Assembly: GCF_025989145.1 (NCBI RefSeq)
Contig: NZ_JAPDNQ010000002.1
Coordinates: 682,001-746,000, forward strand
Source of the DNA: Microbacterium sp. SSM24
Lineage (GTDB): Bacteria > Actinomycetota > Actinomycetes > Actinomycetales > Microbacteriaceae
Length of the DNA stretch: 64,000 nucleotides
Direction: 5' to 3'
Position numbers and translations under genes: made by a program. Under the pieces are notes generated by a model, which made no database searches, was not told the DNA's origin, and worked only from the letters and a program-made list of their open reading frames with translations. Below, in pieces: positions 7,721 to 15,935 of this stretch (position 1 is its first letter; each line of letters begins with the position of its first letter).

Positions 7721-8653
7721 GTGACCGACCGCCTCATGCTGCTCGACTCCGCCAGCCTGTACTTCCGCGCGTTCTACGGCGTGCCCGACACCGTCCGGGC
7801 GCCCGACGGAACTCCGGTCAACGCCGTCCGCGGATTCCTCGACATCATCTCGAGGCTCGTGACGACGTACCGGCCCACGCACCTGATCGCGTGCTGGGAC
7901 GACGACTGGCGGCCGCAGTGGCGCGTCGACCTCATCCCGACCTACAAGACCCACCGCGTCGCCGAAGTCGTCGCGGTCGGTCCCGACGTCGAAGTGGTGC
8001 CGGATCCGCTCGAGGTGCAGGTTCCGGTGATCCGCGAGGTGCTGGGCGCGCTCGGCATCGTGATCGTCGGGCAGGCCGCGCACGAGGCCGACGACGTGAT
8101 CGGCACTTTCGCCACGATCGCCGACCTCCCGGTCGACATCGTGACCGGCGACCGCGACCTGTTCCAGCTCGTCGACGACGCGCGCGACGTGCGCGTGATC
8201 TACACGGCTCGCGGCATGAGCAACCTCGAGATCGTCACCGACGCGACCGTCGTGACGAAGTACGGCGTGCTCCCCTCGCAGTACGCCGACTTCGCGACCC
8301 TGCGCGGCGACTCGTCCGACGGGCTCCCCGGTGTAGCGGGCATCGGCGAAAAGACCGCTGCCGGCCTGCTCGCGGCCCATGGCGACCTCGCGGGCATCCT
8401 CGCGGCTGCCGAGACCGGGGAGGGCATGTCGGCCGGCGTGCGGGCCAAGCTCGATGCCGGTCGCGCCTACCTCGCCGTCGCGCCGACGGTCGTCGAGGTC
8501 GTGCGCGACCTCCCCGTTCCCGACGTCGACTCGCGTCTGCGCCCGCTCGACGAGCGTCAGAGGGCGGATGCCTCGTCCCTCGCCGATCGGTGGGCACTCG
8601 GCACCGCGATGACGAGGATCATCGAGACGCTCGACCGGGTGGACGAGGACTGA
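7721..8653 (+). CDS. 5'-3' exonuclease (PIN/FEN-like, short form)
   Basis: A 310-residue protein. MLLDSASLYFRAFYG at the N-terminus and DDVIGTFA, IVTGDRDLFQLV and LRGDSSDGLPGVAGIGEKTA in the middle are the acidic metal-binding and helix-hairpin-helix (H3TH) motifs of the Pol I N-terminal 5' nuclease and its stand-alone relatives. It acts on flapped or RNA-primed DNA in repair and replication. Two starts are possible: ATG at 7712 behind GGAGG, or GTG at 7721, which sits seven bases after CAGGAT and gives the usual MTDRLMLLDS-like opening. I chose the GTG; the difference is three residues. Confidence 0.88.
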   Translation: MTDRLMLLDSASLYFRAFYGVPDTVRAPDGTPVNAVRGFLDIISRLVTTYRPTHLIACWDDDWRPQWRVDLIPTYKTHRVAEVVAVGPDVEVVPDPLEVQVPVIREVLGALGIVIVGQAAHEADDVIGTFATIADLPVDIVTGDRDLFQLVDDARDVRVIYTARGMSNLEIVTDATVVTKYGVLPSQYADFATLRGDSSDGLPGVAGIGEKTAAGLLAAHGDLAGILAAAETGEGMSAGVRAKLDAGRAYLAVAPTVVEVVRDLPVPDVDSRLRPLDERQRADASSLADRWALGTAMTRIIETLDRVDED

Positions 8654-8667
8654 CCTCGGCGGCGACG

Positions 8668-8683
8668 TACTCCCGTGGGAGTA
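8668..8683. promoter_or_regulatory. Palindromic operator upstream of the two-component system
   Basis: TACTCCC-GT-GGGAGTA is a perfect 7+2+7 inverted repeat, 59 bases ahead of the histidine kinase ATG. A matching site with the same spacing (TACTCCC-CA-GGGAGCA) lies at 10583-10598 after the response regulator and ahead of the SHOCT-domain gene. The shared site suggests binding by the neighbouring LuxR-type regulator. Confidence 0.55.
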
Positions 8684-8729
8684 TGCGCGGCCGCTCCCCC
8701 GGTCAGACGCCTCCCAGCGATGCTCGGCG

Positions 8730-8735
8730 TACGAT
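8730..8735 (+). promoter_or_regulatory. -10 box of leaderless histidine kinase gene
   Basis: TACGAT, then CGGGGCC, then the ATG at 8743. The palindrome at 8668-8683 lies about 47 bases upstream of this box, a common activator position. Confidence 0.45.
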
Positions 8736-8742
8736 CGGGGCC

Positions 8743-9909
8743 ATGCGGGACCGGACGTGGGACGAGAGCGCGCCGCGCTTCCGTCCGCCGCCCGGAGTGA
8801 CGCTGTACGTTCCCGTCGTCGTCGCGCTGCTCATCCAGGTCCCCGGCACGATCGCCGTCTCGTGGTGGACCCGCGCGCCGATGCCCGCTGCGGCGATCAG
8901 CGTCGCGCTCGCCGCGGCATCCGCTCTCGCACTTCTCGCGGCGCGGCGCTGGCCCGGCCCGACCGTCGCGGTCGTGGCCGCGCTCACCACCGCCGACCTG
9001 CTGGTCGCGCCCGAGGCCGGACCGTCCGCCGTCGCGCTGGCGTTCGCGATCGTCGGCGCCGTCGTGCGCGGCGCCCGGGTCTGGGCTCTCGTCGCGGTCG
9101 GGGTCGGATGGGTCGTCGCGATCCTCGCCGCCGGCGCGTTGGGCATGTCGTGGCCGCCCTTCCGGATCGCGCTCGCCACTGTCGGACTCGCACTCTGCTT
9201 CGCGATCGGCGAGGGCGCCCGCGCGCGGCTGGTGCACGCCGCCGAACGTCGAGTCCAGTTGGCGGAGCGGCGGCGGACGGCCGAGCAGGAGGAGCGCACG
9301 CGCATCGCACGGGAGCTGCACGACGTGCTCGCGCACTCGCTCAGCCAGATCGCCGTGCAATCGGGCGTGGGGCTGCACCTGTTCGATCGCGAGCCCGAGC
9401 GCGCGCGAGAGGCCCTGACGAACATCCGGGCACTGAGCGCCACCGGCCTCGACGAGGTGCGCGGTGTGCTCTCCTTCCTCCGCGGCGACGAGAGCGGAGC
9501 CCCGGCGACCGCCCCGCTCACCCCGCAGCCGCAGCTGGCACAGCTCCCCGCGCTGGTCGAGGCGCGATCGGGCCTCGGCCTCGCGGTGACGCTCGAGGAC
9601 CGCCTGGGCGGCGACGCGCCGTCCAGCGCCGTTCAGACCGCGGCGTATCGCATCGCGCAGGAAGCCCTCACCAACGTCGTGCGGCACTCCGCGGCATCCC
9701 GCGCGGTCGTGACGGTCGAGAGATCGGACGACGAGCTGGTCCTGACGGTCGTCGACGACGGGAGCGGGATCCGCCCCGACACCGTCGAGCGCGGCGGGCT
9801 GCGGGGCATGCGCGAGCGGGCGGAGCTCGCCGACGGCACCCTCGAGGTGGACGGCGCGGCTCGCGGCACGACCGTCGTCGCGCGCCTGCCGTGGCGGGTG
9901 GCGACGTGA
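8743..9909 (+). CDS. NarL-family sensor histidine kinase (HisKA_3)
   Basis: A 388-residue membrane kinase. Four or five hydrophobic segments fill residues 20-155. A short linker leads to the HisKA_3 dimerisation motif RIARELHDVLAHSLSQ, with phospho-acceptor H193. The HATPase_c domain follows (EALTNVVRHSAAS, VVDDGSGI, GLRGMRERAELADG). This is the typical partner of LuxR-type response regulators. There is no large extracellular sensor domain, so it probably senses a membrane or envelope state. Its TGA overlaps the regulator GTG by four bases (GTGA). Confidence 0.92.
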   Translation: MRDRTWDESAPRFRPPPGVTLYVPVVVALLIQVPGTIAVSWWTRAPMPAAAISVALAAASALALLAARRWPGPTVAVVAALTTADLLVAPEAGPSAVALAFAIVGAVVRGARVWALVAVGVGWVVAILAAGALGMSWPPFRIALATVGLALCFAIGEGARARLVHAAERRVQLAERRRTAEQEERTRIARELHDVLAHSLSQIAVQSGVGLHLFDREPERAREALTNIRALSATGLDEVRGVLSFLRGDESGAPATAPLTPQPQLAQLPALVEARSGLGLAVTLEDRLGGDAPSSAVQTAAYRIAQEALTNVVRHSAASRAVVTVERSDDELVLTVVDDGSGIRPDTVERGGLRGMRERAELADGTLEVDGAARGTTVVARLPWRVAT

Positions 9910-10568
9910 TCCGCGTCGCGCTGGCCGACGACCACCAGCTCGTGCGGGCGGGGTTCCGGGCACTGCTGGACTCGGAGCCCGACATCGAGGTGGTCGTGGA
10001 GGCCTCGGGCGGCCAGGAGCTCCTCGCACGCCTCCGCGAGACTCCTGTCGACGTCGCGCTCGTCGACATCCGCATGCCCGACGGCGACGGGCTGTGGGCG
10101 ACGGAGCAGATCACATCCGACCCGGATCTCGCCGCAGTGCACGTCGTGATCGTGACCACGTTCGAGCTGGACGAGTACGTCTCACGGGCGATCCTCGCCG
10201 GCGCCGGCGGGTTCCTCGTGAAGGACACCGAGCCGGCCGACCTCATCCGCGCGGTGCGGGCCGTCGCCGACGGGGACGCCCTGCTCTCGCCGAGCGTCAC
10301 CCGCCGTCTCCTCGATCGGGCGGCGACCGGACTCCGCGAGGCGCCCGACGCCGCATTGCTGGACGCGCTCACCGAGCGCGAGGCCGACGTGCTGCGCCTG
10401 GTCGCCGAAGGGCTCACCAACGACGAGATCGGCGCGCGCCTGCACGTGTCGCCGCTCACGGCCAAGACCCACGTGTCGCGCATCATGCAGAAGCTCCATG
10501 CCCGCGATCGTGTGCGGCTGGTCGTCCTGGCGTACGAGTCCGGCATCACGACCCCCGGCTGGCGCTGA
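9906..10568 (+). CDS. LuxR/NarL-family response regulator
   Basis: A 220-residue regulator. The receiver domain spans residues 1-120, with the acidic pocket ADD (7-9), phospho-acceptor D54 in VDIRMPD and K106 in FLVKDT. The LuxR-type helix-turn-helix (about 153-212) contains LTEREADVLRLVAEGLTNDE. Start is GTG overlapping the kinase stop, so the pair is translationally coupled. Candidate binding sites are the matching palindromes at 8668-8683 and 10583-10598. Those would make it self-regulating and controlling the adjacent small membrane protein gene (inference). Confidence 0.93.
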   Translation: MIRVALADDHQLVRAGFRALLDSEPDIEVVVEASGGQELLARLRETPVDVALVDIRMPDGDGLWATEQITSDPDLAAVHVVIVTTFELDEYVSRAILAGAGGFLVKDTEPADLIRAVRAVADGDALLSPSVTRRLLDRAATGLREAPDAALLDALTEREADVLRLVAEGLTNDEIGARLHVSPLTAKTHVSRIMQKLHARDRVRLVVLAYESGITTPGWR

Positions 10569-10582
10569 CCGCTGCGCCGGCA

Positions 10583-10598
10583 TACTCCCCAGGGAGCA
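10583..10598. promoter_or_regulatory. Second copy of the TACTCCC palindrome, upstream of SHOCT gene
   Basis: TACTCCC-CA-GGGAGCA, one mismatch from perfect dyad symmetry and with the same two-base spacer as the site before the kinase gene. It lies 99 bases before the ATG of the small membrane protein. Confidence 0.5.
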
Positions 10599-10696
10599 CG
10601 CGAGATCACTCCTGCGGGCAGATCCGCGGATGCCGCTCCCGGCGTTGACTCGAGGCATCCGGTCGCCGCGCGGCGACCTCGACCGAGAGGCAGATC

Positions 10697-10990
10697 ATGT
10701 CCGCAACGCTCGCCACCGCACTCGTGGCAACTCACTTCGCCGGCCCGTGGGGCTTCGGCTGGTGGTTCCTCATCCCGCTGTTCTGGATCCTCCTCTTCGT
10801 GGTGATCTTCGCGATCTTCGGGCGCCGCTGGCGCCGCGCGGCCGCCGAGAACGGGTATGGCCCGTACGGCCGCCGCAGTCCGGCCCGGCAGGCTGAGACG
10901 ACGCTCGCGGAGCGCTTCGCGAAGGGAGACATCGACGAGACCGAGTACCGCGCCCGTCTGGAGGTCCTCCGGGCGAACGCCGCCGGCTGA
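10697..10990 (+). CDS. Small membrane protein with SHOCT domain
   Basis: A 97-residue protein. One strong hydrophobic segment (about 18-42, rich in Trp, Phe, Leu and Ile) is followed by an Arg-rich turn and a C-terminal SHOCT motif (TLAERFAKGDIDETEYRARL, about 68-87). SHOCT domains are short helical oligomerisation modules often at the end of bacterial membrane proteins. Its position downstream of the two-component genes behind a copy of their palindrome suggests it is a target of that system. No enzymatic motif is present. Confidence 0.8.
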   Translation: MSATLATALVATHFAGPWGFGWWFLIPLFWILLFVVIFAIFGRRWRRAAAENGYGPYGRRSPARQAETTLAERFAKGDIDETEYRARLEVLRANAAG

Positions 10991-11001
10991 GCCTGCCCTT
11001 T

Positions 11002-11069
11002 CGCAGGAGATCGCCGCTTCGCCGGGTATCGGCATCCCGATTCACCCGGCGAAGCGGCGAATCCCTGCG
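11002..11069. terminator. Large convergent hairpin, copy A of a palindromic repeat
   Basis: Arms of 26 bases (11002-11027 and 11044-11069) pair with three mismatches; the inner 16 bases are perfect (CGCCGCTTCGCCGGGT). The spacer itself can form a small stem (ATCGG/CCGAT). It lies between the convergent SHOCT and MFS genes and supplies the last codons of the MFS gene, so it can act as a two-way terminator. It shares the 15-mer GGAGATCGCCGCTTC with the hairpin at 44425-44490. Confidence 0.6.
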
Positions 11070-12352
11070 AACGGGCGCGAGATCAGCGCGTCGCGGGCGG
11101 ATGCCGCGACCGTGGCCAGTAGCGCCGCGCAGTACACGACCGCGAGCACCAGCATGACGGCGAGCGCCGCCTCCCAGCCGCCGGTGATCTCGCGGAGCGC
11201 ACCCATGAGCGGTGCGCCGAGCGCTCCGATCGCGTAGCCGCCGCCCTGGATGAGCGCCGACATCCCGGCTGCCTCGGCATCGCTGCGTGCGACCGCGACG
11301 AGCGCGGAGAAGATCACCACGAAGCCGCCTGCGTGACCGATCGCGCCGACGGCGAGCCACACCCACAGCAGCGCCGGAGCGAACACGAGACCAGCCGTGA
11401 CGGTGAGCCACGACGCGCAGATCACGAGGGGCGTGACGATGCGCGGCGTGAAGCGCAGCATCACCGGCACGAGGAACGCCCCGAGGATGCCGACGCCTTG
11501 ATAGATCGACGCCATCGCGCCCGCCGCCGACGCACCGAGCCCGAGCTCGTCGGCGGCGAACGTGGGCAGCCACGTCGACAGCGCATAGTAGATGAGGCAT
11601 TGGAGACCGAACGCGGCGAGCAGAAGCCACACCACGGGTCTGCGGAGGAACGAGCGCTCGCGCGCGACGACGGGGAGCGGTCCGGTCAGGACCTCGGGGT
11701 CGACGTCCCTCGTACCGGATGCCGCGGTCGGCGCCGCGCCGGAGAACCGGTCGGCGCGAAGGCCCGCCGAGCGGGCGCGGCGAAGCTGCACACCCCATAC
11801 CGCGATTCCCGCCACCGTGATCGCCGACCAGGTCAGCAGCGCCGCCGGCCAGCCGATCCATGCCGCCAGCGGAGCCGTCAGCAGCGACGTGAGCAGCGAC
11901 CCCGCGTTGAGCATCGCGGCGTAGGCCGCCGTGACGAGCGCCACGCGGTCGGGTGGCACGTCGCGCCGGATGATCACGGGGATCACCACGTTGCCGATGG
12001 TGATGGATGCTCCGATCACGACCATGCCCGCGAGCATCCAGCCGAACCCTGGCAGCGCGCGGACGAACGTGCCCAGAAGCACGCCGCACAACGAGACGAG
12101 GAGCGCCAGTTCCGCGCCGGCACGGCGGATCACGAGCGCCGCGACCGGGGTCAGGAGCGCGAACATCAGCACCGGGGCCGTGGTGAGCAGACCCGCGGTG
12201 GCCGACCCGATGCCGAGATCGGACTCGATCTCGGCGAGCACCGGCGTCGGCGAGACGATCGGGCCGCGCAGGCTCAGCGCGGCGGTCATGACCCCCGCGA
12301 TCACCAGCCAGGGAAGCGCCGATCTCGCAGTTCTGGCGGAGTCGGCGGGCAC
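11042..12352 (-). CDS. MFS transporter, CynX/NimT-like
   Basis: A 436-residue protein with about 12 hydrophobic segments in two halves around a charged central loop (about 205-240). The opening (ALSLRGPIVSPTPVLAEI, DLGIGSATAGLLTTAPVL) matches the CynX/NimT branch of the major facilitator superfamily, which includes cyanate and nitroimidazole transport proteins. The true substrate cannot be inferred here. Start is GTG at 12352, six bases after a TAGACT box, so the transcript is probably leaderless. The C-terminal residues FAGIRRFAG are encoded by one arm of the terminator-like hairpin. Confidence 0.88.
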   Translation of the reverse strand: MPADSARTARSALPWLVIAGVMTAALSLRGPIVSPTPVLAEIESDLGIGSATAGLLTTAPVLMFALLTPVAALVIRRAGAELALLVSLCGVLLGTFVRALPGFGWMLAGMVVIGASITIGNVVIPVIIRRDVPPDRVALVTAAYAAMLNAGSLLTSLLTAPLAAWIGWPAALLTWSAITVAGIAVWGVQLRRARSAGLRADRFSGAAPTAASGTRDVDPEVLTGPLPVVARERSFLRRPVVWLLLAAFGLQCLIYYALSTWLPTFAADELGLGASAAGAMASIYQGVGILGAFLVPVMLRFTPRIVTPLVICASWLTVTAGLVFAPALLWVWLAVGAIGHAGGFVVIFSALVAVARSDAEAAGMSALIQGGGYAIGALGAPLMGALREITGGWEAALAVMLVLAVVYCAALLATVAASARDALISRPFAGIRRFAG

Positions 12353-12358
12353 CGGTCG

Positions 12359-12364
12359 AGTCTA
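12359..12364 (-). promoter_or_regulatory. -10 box of leaderless MFS gene
   Basis: TAGACT on the minus strand, then CGACCG and the GTG start. Exact match to the leaderless layout seen at dnaE and the PASTA kinase gene. Confidence 0.55.
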
Positions 12365-12414
12365 CGGCGCGCCCCCGCGCCGACCCTGGGCAGCAAGGAT
12401 GCCGGGAGCGAAGC

Positions 12415-13410
12415 TCAGCGCGAGCGCCGCGTCCATTCGCGCAGCCGCTCCAGCGGCCACGTCGTGACGATCCGCTCGGCGGGAACACCGATGCGCTCGG
12501 CGCGTTCCGCGCCGTGATCGATGAGCGACAGCTGCCCCGGCGCGTGGGCGTCGGAGTCGATCGAGAAGAGGCATCCGATCTGCAGGGCCATCGCCATGAG
12601 GTCGTCGGGGGGATCCTGCCGTTCGGGGCGCGAGTTGATCTCCACAGCGACGCCGTGCTCGGCGCAGGCCTCGAAGACCGCCCGGGCGTCGAACGTCGAT
12701 TGCGGGCGTGTGCCGCGCGATCCTTCCACGAGGCGCCCGGTGACATGGCCCAGCACATCGACGTGAGGGTTGGATGCCGCCTTCACCAGCCGCCGGGTCA
12801 TCGGCCCCCGCTCCATGCGCAGCTTCGAGTGAGCCGAGGCGACGACGATGTCGAGTTCGTCGAGGAGCTCCGGCTCCTGATCGAGCTCGCCGTGATCGAG
12901 GATGTCGACCTCGATCCCCGACAGCAGCGTGAACCCGTCGCCGCTCATCTTCGCGACGACGCCGAGCTGGGTGCGCAGACGTTCGGGAGACAAGCCGTTC
13001 GCGACCCGGAGCCGTGGCGAGTGATCGGTGAGCGCGAGGTACTCGTGCCCGAGCGCCCGCGCGGCATCGACCATCAGATCGATCGACGTGAGACCGTCCG
13101 ACCATTCGCTGTGCGAGTGCAGGTCTCCGCGCAGCAGTCCGCGCAGATTCGAGGCCACCTGCACGCCGGCCCGCTCCCGCAGATCCGCGAGATAGCCGGG
13201 GACCTCCCCCGCGAGGGCCTCCTGGATGACGGCGAAGGTCGAGTCTCCGACGCCCTTCCGGCGGCGGAGGGATGCGGCATCCCGCAGCTGCTCGTCGGTC
13301 AGTCCTTCGATCGCATCTGCCGCAGCACGGAACGCCTTCGACTTGTAGCGTGACGATCGCTCGCGCTCGAGGAGGGTGGCGATCTCGGTGAGGGCGTCGT
13401 GCGGATTCAT
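12415..13410 (-). CDS. PHP-domain phosphoesterase with helix-hairpin-helix N-terminus (PolX C-terminal-like)
   Basis: A 331-residue protein. Residues 1-90 form a helical PolX-like segment with a helix-hairpin-helix at RRKGVGDSTFAVIQ (50-63). Residues 94-330 form a PHP domain with metal-ligand motifs DLHSHSEWSDG (96-106), LTDHS (127-131), GIEVDIL and the terminal SIDSDAHAPGQ. The pattern equals the C-terminal half of bacterial family X DNA polymerases without the nucleotidyltransferase domain. A nuclease or phosphatase role is likely; histidinol phosphatase is an alternative. It begins 26 bases after the upstream membrane gene stop and may be co-transcribed with it. Confidence 0.82.
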   Translation of the reverse strand: MNPHDALTEIATLLERERSSRYKSKAFRAAADAIEGLTDEQLRDAASLRRRKGVGDSTFAVIQEALAGEVPGYLADLRERAGVQVASNLRGLLRGDLHSHSEWSDGLTSIDLMVDAARALGHEYLALTDHSPRLRVANGLSPERLRTQLGVVAKMSGDGFTLLSGIEVDILDHGELDQEPELLDELDIVVASAHSKLRMERGPMTRRLVKAASNPHVDVLGHVTGRLVEGSRGTRPQSTFDARAVFEACAEHGVAVEINSRPERQDPPDDLMAMALQIGCLFSIDSDAHAPGQLSLIDHGAERAERIGVPAERIVTTWPLERLREWTRRSR

Positions 13411-13435
13411 GCCCGACGCCCCGTGGCAGCCGCGC

Positions 13436-13936
13436 TCACGCGCCCGACGTCACCCCTGCGCGCCGGACGATGACCGGCACGCTCGCCAGGCGATGGATCG
13501 CCCAGCCGAAGAGGATCGCGAGCACGCCCATGCCCGCGGCGAACAGCGCCACCCCGTAGGCGACGATCGACGTGAACAGCGACGCGCGCAGGAACGAGGC
13601 CTGCATCACGGTCGCGCGCACCGGGTCGTCCTGCGGCAGCTCGGCGTAGGTCTTGCCACCGGATGCCTCGAGCGCGTGGTGGTTGATGATGTCGGCCTGC
13701 ACGTAGGCGGTGACGGGCCCCGTGACCTGCTGGCCCTGGAAGGCCATGGCGTCATCGGGGATCGTGATGTTCTCGGCGGTGAGCTGCGACGTCACGCCGA
13801 TCCAGGCGACGATGCCGACCACGATGAGCAGGACGCCGCCGATGATGCCGAGGATCCCGACGGCCTTCACCACCCCGACCTTCTTCGAGGGCGTTTCGAT
13901 GACGTCGGCGGTGGTCTCGGTGACTTCCTGGCTCAT
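13436..13936 (-). CDS. Two-span membrane protein, function unknown
   Basis: A 166-residue protein. An acidic N-terminus (MSQEVTETTADVIETPSKK) leads to a first membrane span (about 22-47). An external loop of about 70 residues is followed by a second span (about 120-147) and a short basic tail. I do not recognise a named domain. The ATG at 13936 was chosen for its AGGAGGA site six bases away. A TAGCGT box at 13969-13974 lies in the middle of a 22-base near-perfect palindrome, so the gene may be repressor-controlled. Confidence 0.75.
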   Translation of the reverse strand: MSQEVTETTADVIETPSKKVGVVKAVGILGIIGGVLLIVVGIVAWIGVTSQLTAENITIPDDAMAFQGQQVTGPVTAYVQADIINHHALEASGGKTYAELPQDDPVRATVMQASFLRASLFTSIVAYGVALFAAGMGVLAILFGWAIHRLASVPVIVRRAGVTSGA

Positions 13937-13962
13937 GTCGTCCTCCTGGCACGTGGGCGGTT

Positions 13963-13984
13963 GTCGCCACGCTAGCGTCGCGAC
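13963..13984. promoter_or_regulatory. 22-bp palindrome covering the -10 box of the membrane protein gene
   Basis: GTCGC-C-ACGCTAGCGT-C-GCGAC is symmetric except for two bases. Its centre contains TAGCGT, a good -10 for the leftward gene starting at 13936. Overlap of operator-like symmetry with the -10 is the usual place for a repressor. Confidence 0.45.
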
Positions 13985-14024
13985 ACGACCCCGCGGAAGC
14001 CCCCTCGCCGTGGATGATCCGACG

Positions 14025-15086
14025 TCAGGACGCGAGCTCGCGCGTGACCTCGACCCACCGATCGAGCGTCGTCGTCGCCGCGCCCGAATCGATCGCTTCG
14101 GCGGCGACGTCGCGCGCCTCGGCGAGGCGCTCGAGAATCGGCCGCTGCACCTGGGCCGCGTCCTGGAACAGTCGGTAGGCGACGAGACCGGCCGCCGCGT
14201 TGAGGAGCACGATGTCGCGCACCGGTCCCTCCTCGCCCGCGAGCACGCGACGGACCACCGCCGCGTTGTGCGCCGGATCACCGCCGAGCAGATCGTTGAT
14301 GTCGGCGAGCGGGATGCCCAGATCGCGCGGATCGAGATCGTGCTCATGGATGTCGCCGCGGCTGACCTCCCAGAGCCTGCTGTGTCCGGTCGTCGTCAGC
14401 TCGTCGAGCCCGTCGTCGCCGCGGAACACGAGCGCGGTCGCGCCGCGCGTGCGGAAGACCCCGGTGATGAGCGGGACGCGGTCCAGGTGCGCCACACCCA
14501 CCGCGTTCGCCTCGGCGCGCGCAGGGTTGCACAGGGGTCCGAGGAAGTTGAACACCGTGGGAACTCCGAGCTCGCTCCGCGTCGGACCGGCGTGTCGGAA
14601 GCCGGGATGGAACGCCGCGGCGAACGCGAACGTGATCCCCGCCTTCGGCAGCGCTGCGGCGACCGCCTCAGGGGGCAGTGTCAGGTCCACCCCGAGTGCC
14701 GCCAGGACGTCCGACGAACCCGACGACGAGCTCGCCGCCTTGTTCCCGTGCTTGACGACGGGGACTCCGGATGCCGCGGCCACCAGCGCCGACATGGTGG
14801 AGACGTTCACCGTGCCGAAGCGATCGCCGCCGGTCCCGACGATGTCGAGGACGGCCGGGTCCACGCGCAGCGGCAGTGCCGCCTCGAGGATCGCGTCGCG
14901 GAAGCCGACGATCTCGTCCACCGTCTCGCCCTTTGCCCGCAACGCGACGAGGAATCCTCCCAGCTGGGAGGGCGTCGCCGACCCCGACATGATCTGCCGC
15001 ATCGCCCACGTCGACTCCGAGACGCTGAGATCGCGCCGCTCCAGCAGTGTTGTGAGGATGCCCGGCCAGGTGTACAGCTCCGCCAT
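14025..15086 (-). CDS. trpD: Anthranilate phosphoribosyltransferase
   Basis: A 353-residue enzyme of tryptophan synthesis that joins PRPP and anthranilate to give phosphoribosylanthranilate. GTGGD (84-88) is the PRPP-binding glycine loop, NVSTMSALVAAASG follows, and KHGN (112-115) is the anthranilate/Mg-PRPP motif. The length equals family norms. The ATG at 15086 was chosen because MAELYTWPGIL matches the usual helical start; it lies eight bases behind TAGGCT. It stands alone, away from other trp genes, as is common in actinobacteria. Confidence 0.95.
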   Translation of the reverse strand: MAELYTWPGILTTLLERRDLSVSESTWAMRQIMSGSATPSQLGGFLVALRAKGETVDEIVGFRDAILEAALPLRVDPAVLDIVGTGGDRFGTVNVSTMSALVAAASGVPVVKHGNKAASSSSGSSDVLAALGVDLTLPPEAVAAALPKAGITFAFAAAFHPGFRHAGPTRSELGVPTVFNFLGPLCNPARAEANAVGVAHLDRVPLITGVFRTRGATALVFRGDDGLDELTTTGHSRLWEVSRGDIHEHDLDPRDLGIPLADINDLLGGDPAHNAAVVRRVLAGEEGPVRDIVLLNAAAGLVAYRLFQDAAQVQRPILERLAEARDVAAEAIDSGAATTTLDRWVEVTRELAS

Positions 15087-15094
15087 AACGCAGA

Positions 15095-15100
15095 AGCCTA
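15095..15100 (-). promoter_or_regulatory. -10 box of trpD
   Basis: TAGGCT on the minus strand with eight bases (TCTGCGTT) to the ATG, and no ribosome site between. Probable leaderless transcript. Confidence 0.45.
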
Positions 15101-15197
15101 GCCGCGGGCGGGAATCGGAACCGTTTCGTGACACGGCATCCCGCAACGGGCGGTTCTGCGTCTTCACCACGCGTTCACGGGAGACTCGCGGGTGATT

Positions 15198-15213
15198 CTT
15201 AGGCTTGCCTAAG
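15198..15213. promoter_or_regulatory. Iron-box-like palindrome ahead of ctaE
   Basis: CTTAGGC-TT-GCCTAAG is a perfect 7+2+7 palindrome, AT-rich against its surroundings, 69 bases before the ctaE start and between divergent trpD and ctaE. TTAGGC/GCCTAA half-sites resemble DtxR/IdeR iron boxes, although alignment to the 19-base consensus gives only about 11 matches. Confidence 0.4.
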
Positions 15214-15269
15214 TTCGAGTCGAGTCAAAGACATGCCTTCCGATGCGAAACTCGGGCCTCCGAATCGGC

Positions 15270-15275
15270 CATAAT
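15270..15275 (+). promoter_or_regulatory. -10 box of leaderless ctaE
   Basis: CATAAT, then GGGGAGC, then the GTG at 15283. The best -10 match in this region and consistent with a leaderless start. Confidence 0.5.
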
Positions 15276-15282
15276 GGGGAGC

Positions 15283-15915
15283 GTGACGACCTCCTCAGCG
15301 ACCTACGCGCAGGCCATGCGGTCCGTCAAGCGGCCGGATCCGGTCGCCGTCGGCACCATCGTGTGGCTGGGCAGCGAGGTGATGTTCTTCGCGGGCCTGT
15401 TCGCGATCTACTTCACCCTGCGCAGCACCTCCCCCGATCTCTGGGCGCAAGAGACGCAGCTGCTCAACATCCCCTACGCGACCGTGAACACGATCATCCT
15501 CGTGCTCTCGTCGGTCACGTGCCAGATGGGCGTGTTCGCGGCCGAGCGCTTCCAGCCCTACTCCACGCGCAAGCGCGGGTGGCTCGGCTGGGGCATGGTC
15601 GAGTGGTTCTGGCTCACCTTCGCGCTGGGCGCGATCTTCGTGTCGGGCCAGGTCTGGGAGTACGCGCAGCTCGTCGCCGAGGGAATGCCCATCAGCGCGA
15701 ACTCGTACGCCTCCGCCTTCTACCTGACGACCGGCTTCCACGCCCTCCACGTCACGGGCGGCCTCATCGCGTTCCTCCTCGTGATCGGTCGCGCCTACGC
15801 CGTCAAGAACTTCGGGCGCAAAGAGATGACGTCCTCGATCGTCGTGTCGTACTACTGGCACTTCGTCGACGTCGTCTGGATCGCCCTGTTCCTCGTCATC
15901 TACTTCCTGAAATAA
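15283..15915 (+). CDS. ctaE: Cytochrome c oxidase subunit III
   Basis: A 210-residue membrane protein with five hydrophobic spans. [30 protein letters not shown] and [19 protein letters not shown] are diagnostic of subunit III of the aa3 oxidase. It stabilises the oxygen-reducing core. The GTG at 15283 gives [10 protein letters not shown] and follows a -10 box by seven bases; an in-frame ATG at 15274 would overlap that box. First gene of the ctaE-qcrC-qcrA-qcrB operon, the usual actinobacterial order. Confidence 0.95.
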   Translation: MTTSSATYAQAMRSVKRPDPVAVGTIVWLGSEVMFFAGLFAIYFTLRSTSPDLWAQETQLLNIPYATVNTIILVLSSVTCQMGVFAAERFQPYSTRKRGWLGWGMVEWFWLTFALGAIFVSGQVWEYAQLVAEGMPISANSYASAFYLTTGFHALHVTGGLIAFLLVIGRAYAVKNFGRKEMTSSIVVSYYWHFVDVVWIALFLVIYFLK

Positions 15916-15935
15916 GAGCGGAGCTGATTCCCGAC

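Noticed and set aside
15087..15282. A tRNA or small RNA in the largest intergenic gap
   Set aside because: No cloverleaf, no terminator-like stem with T-run and no conserved box; the only structure is the short palindrome.
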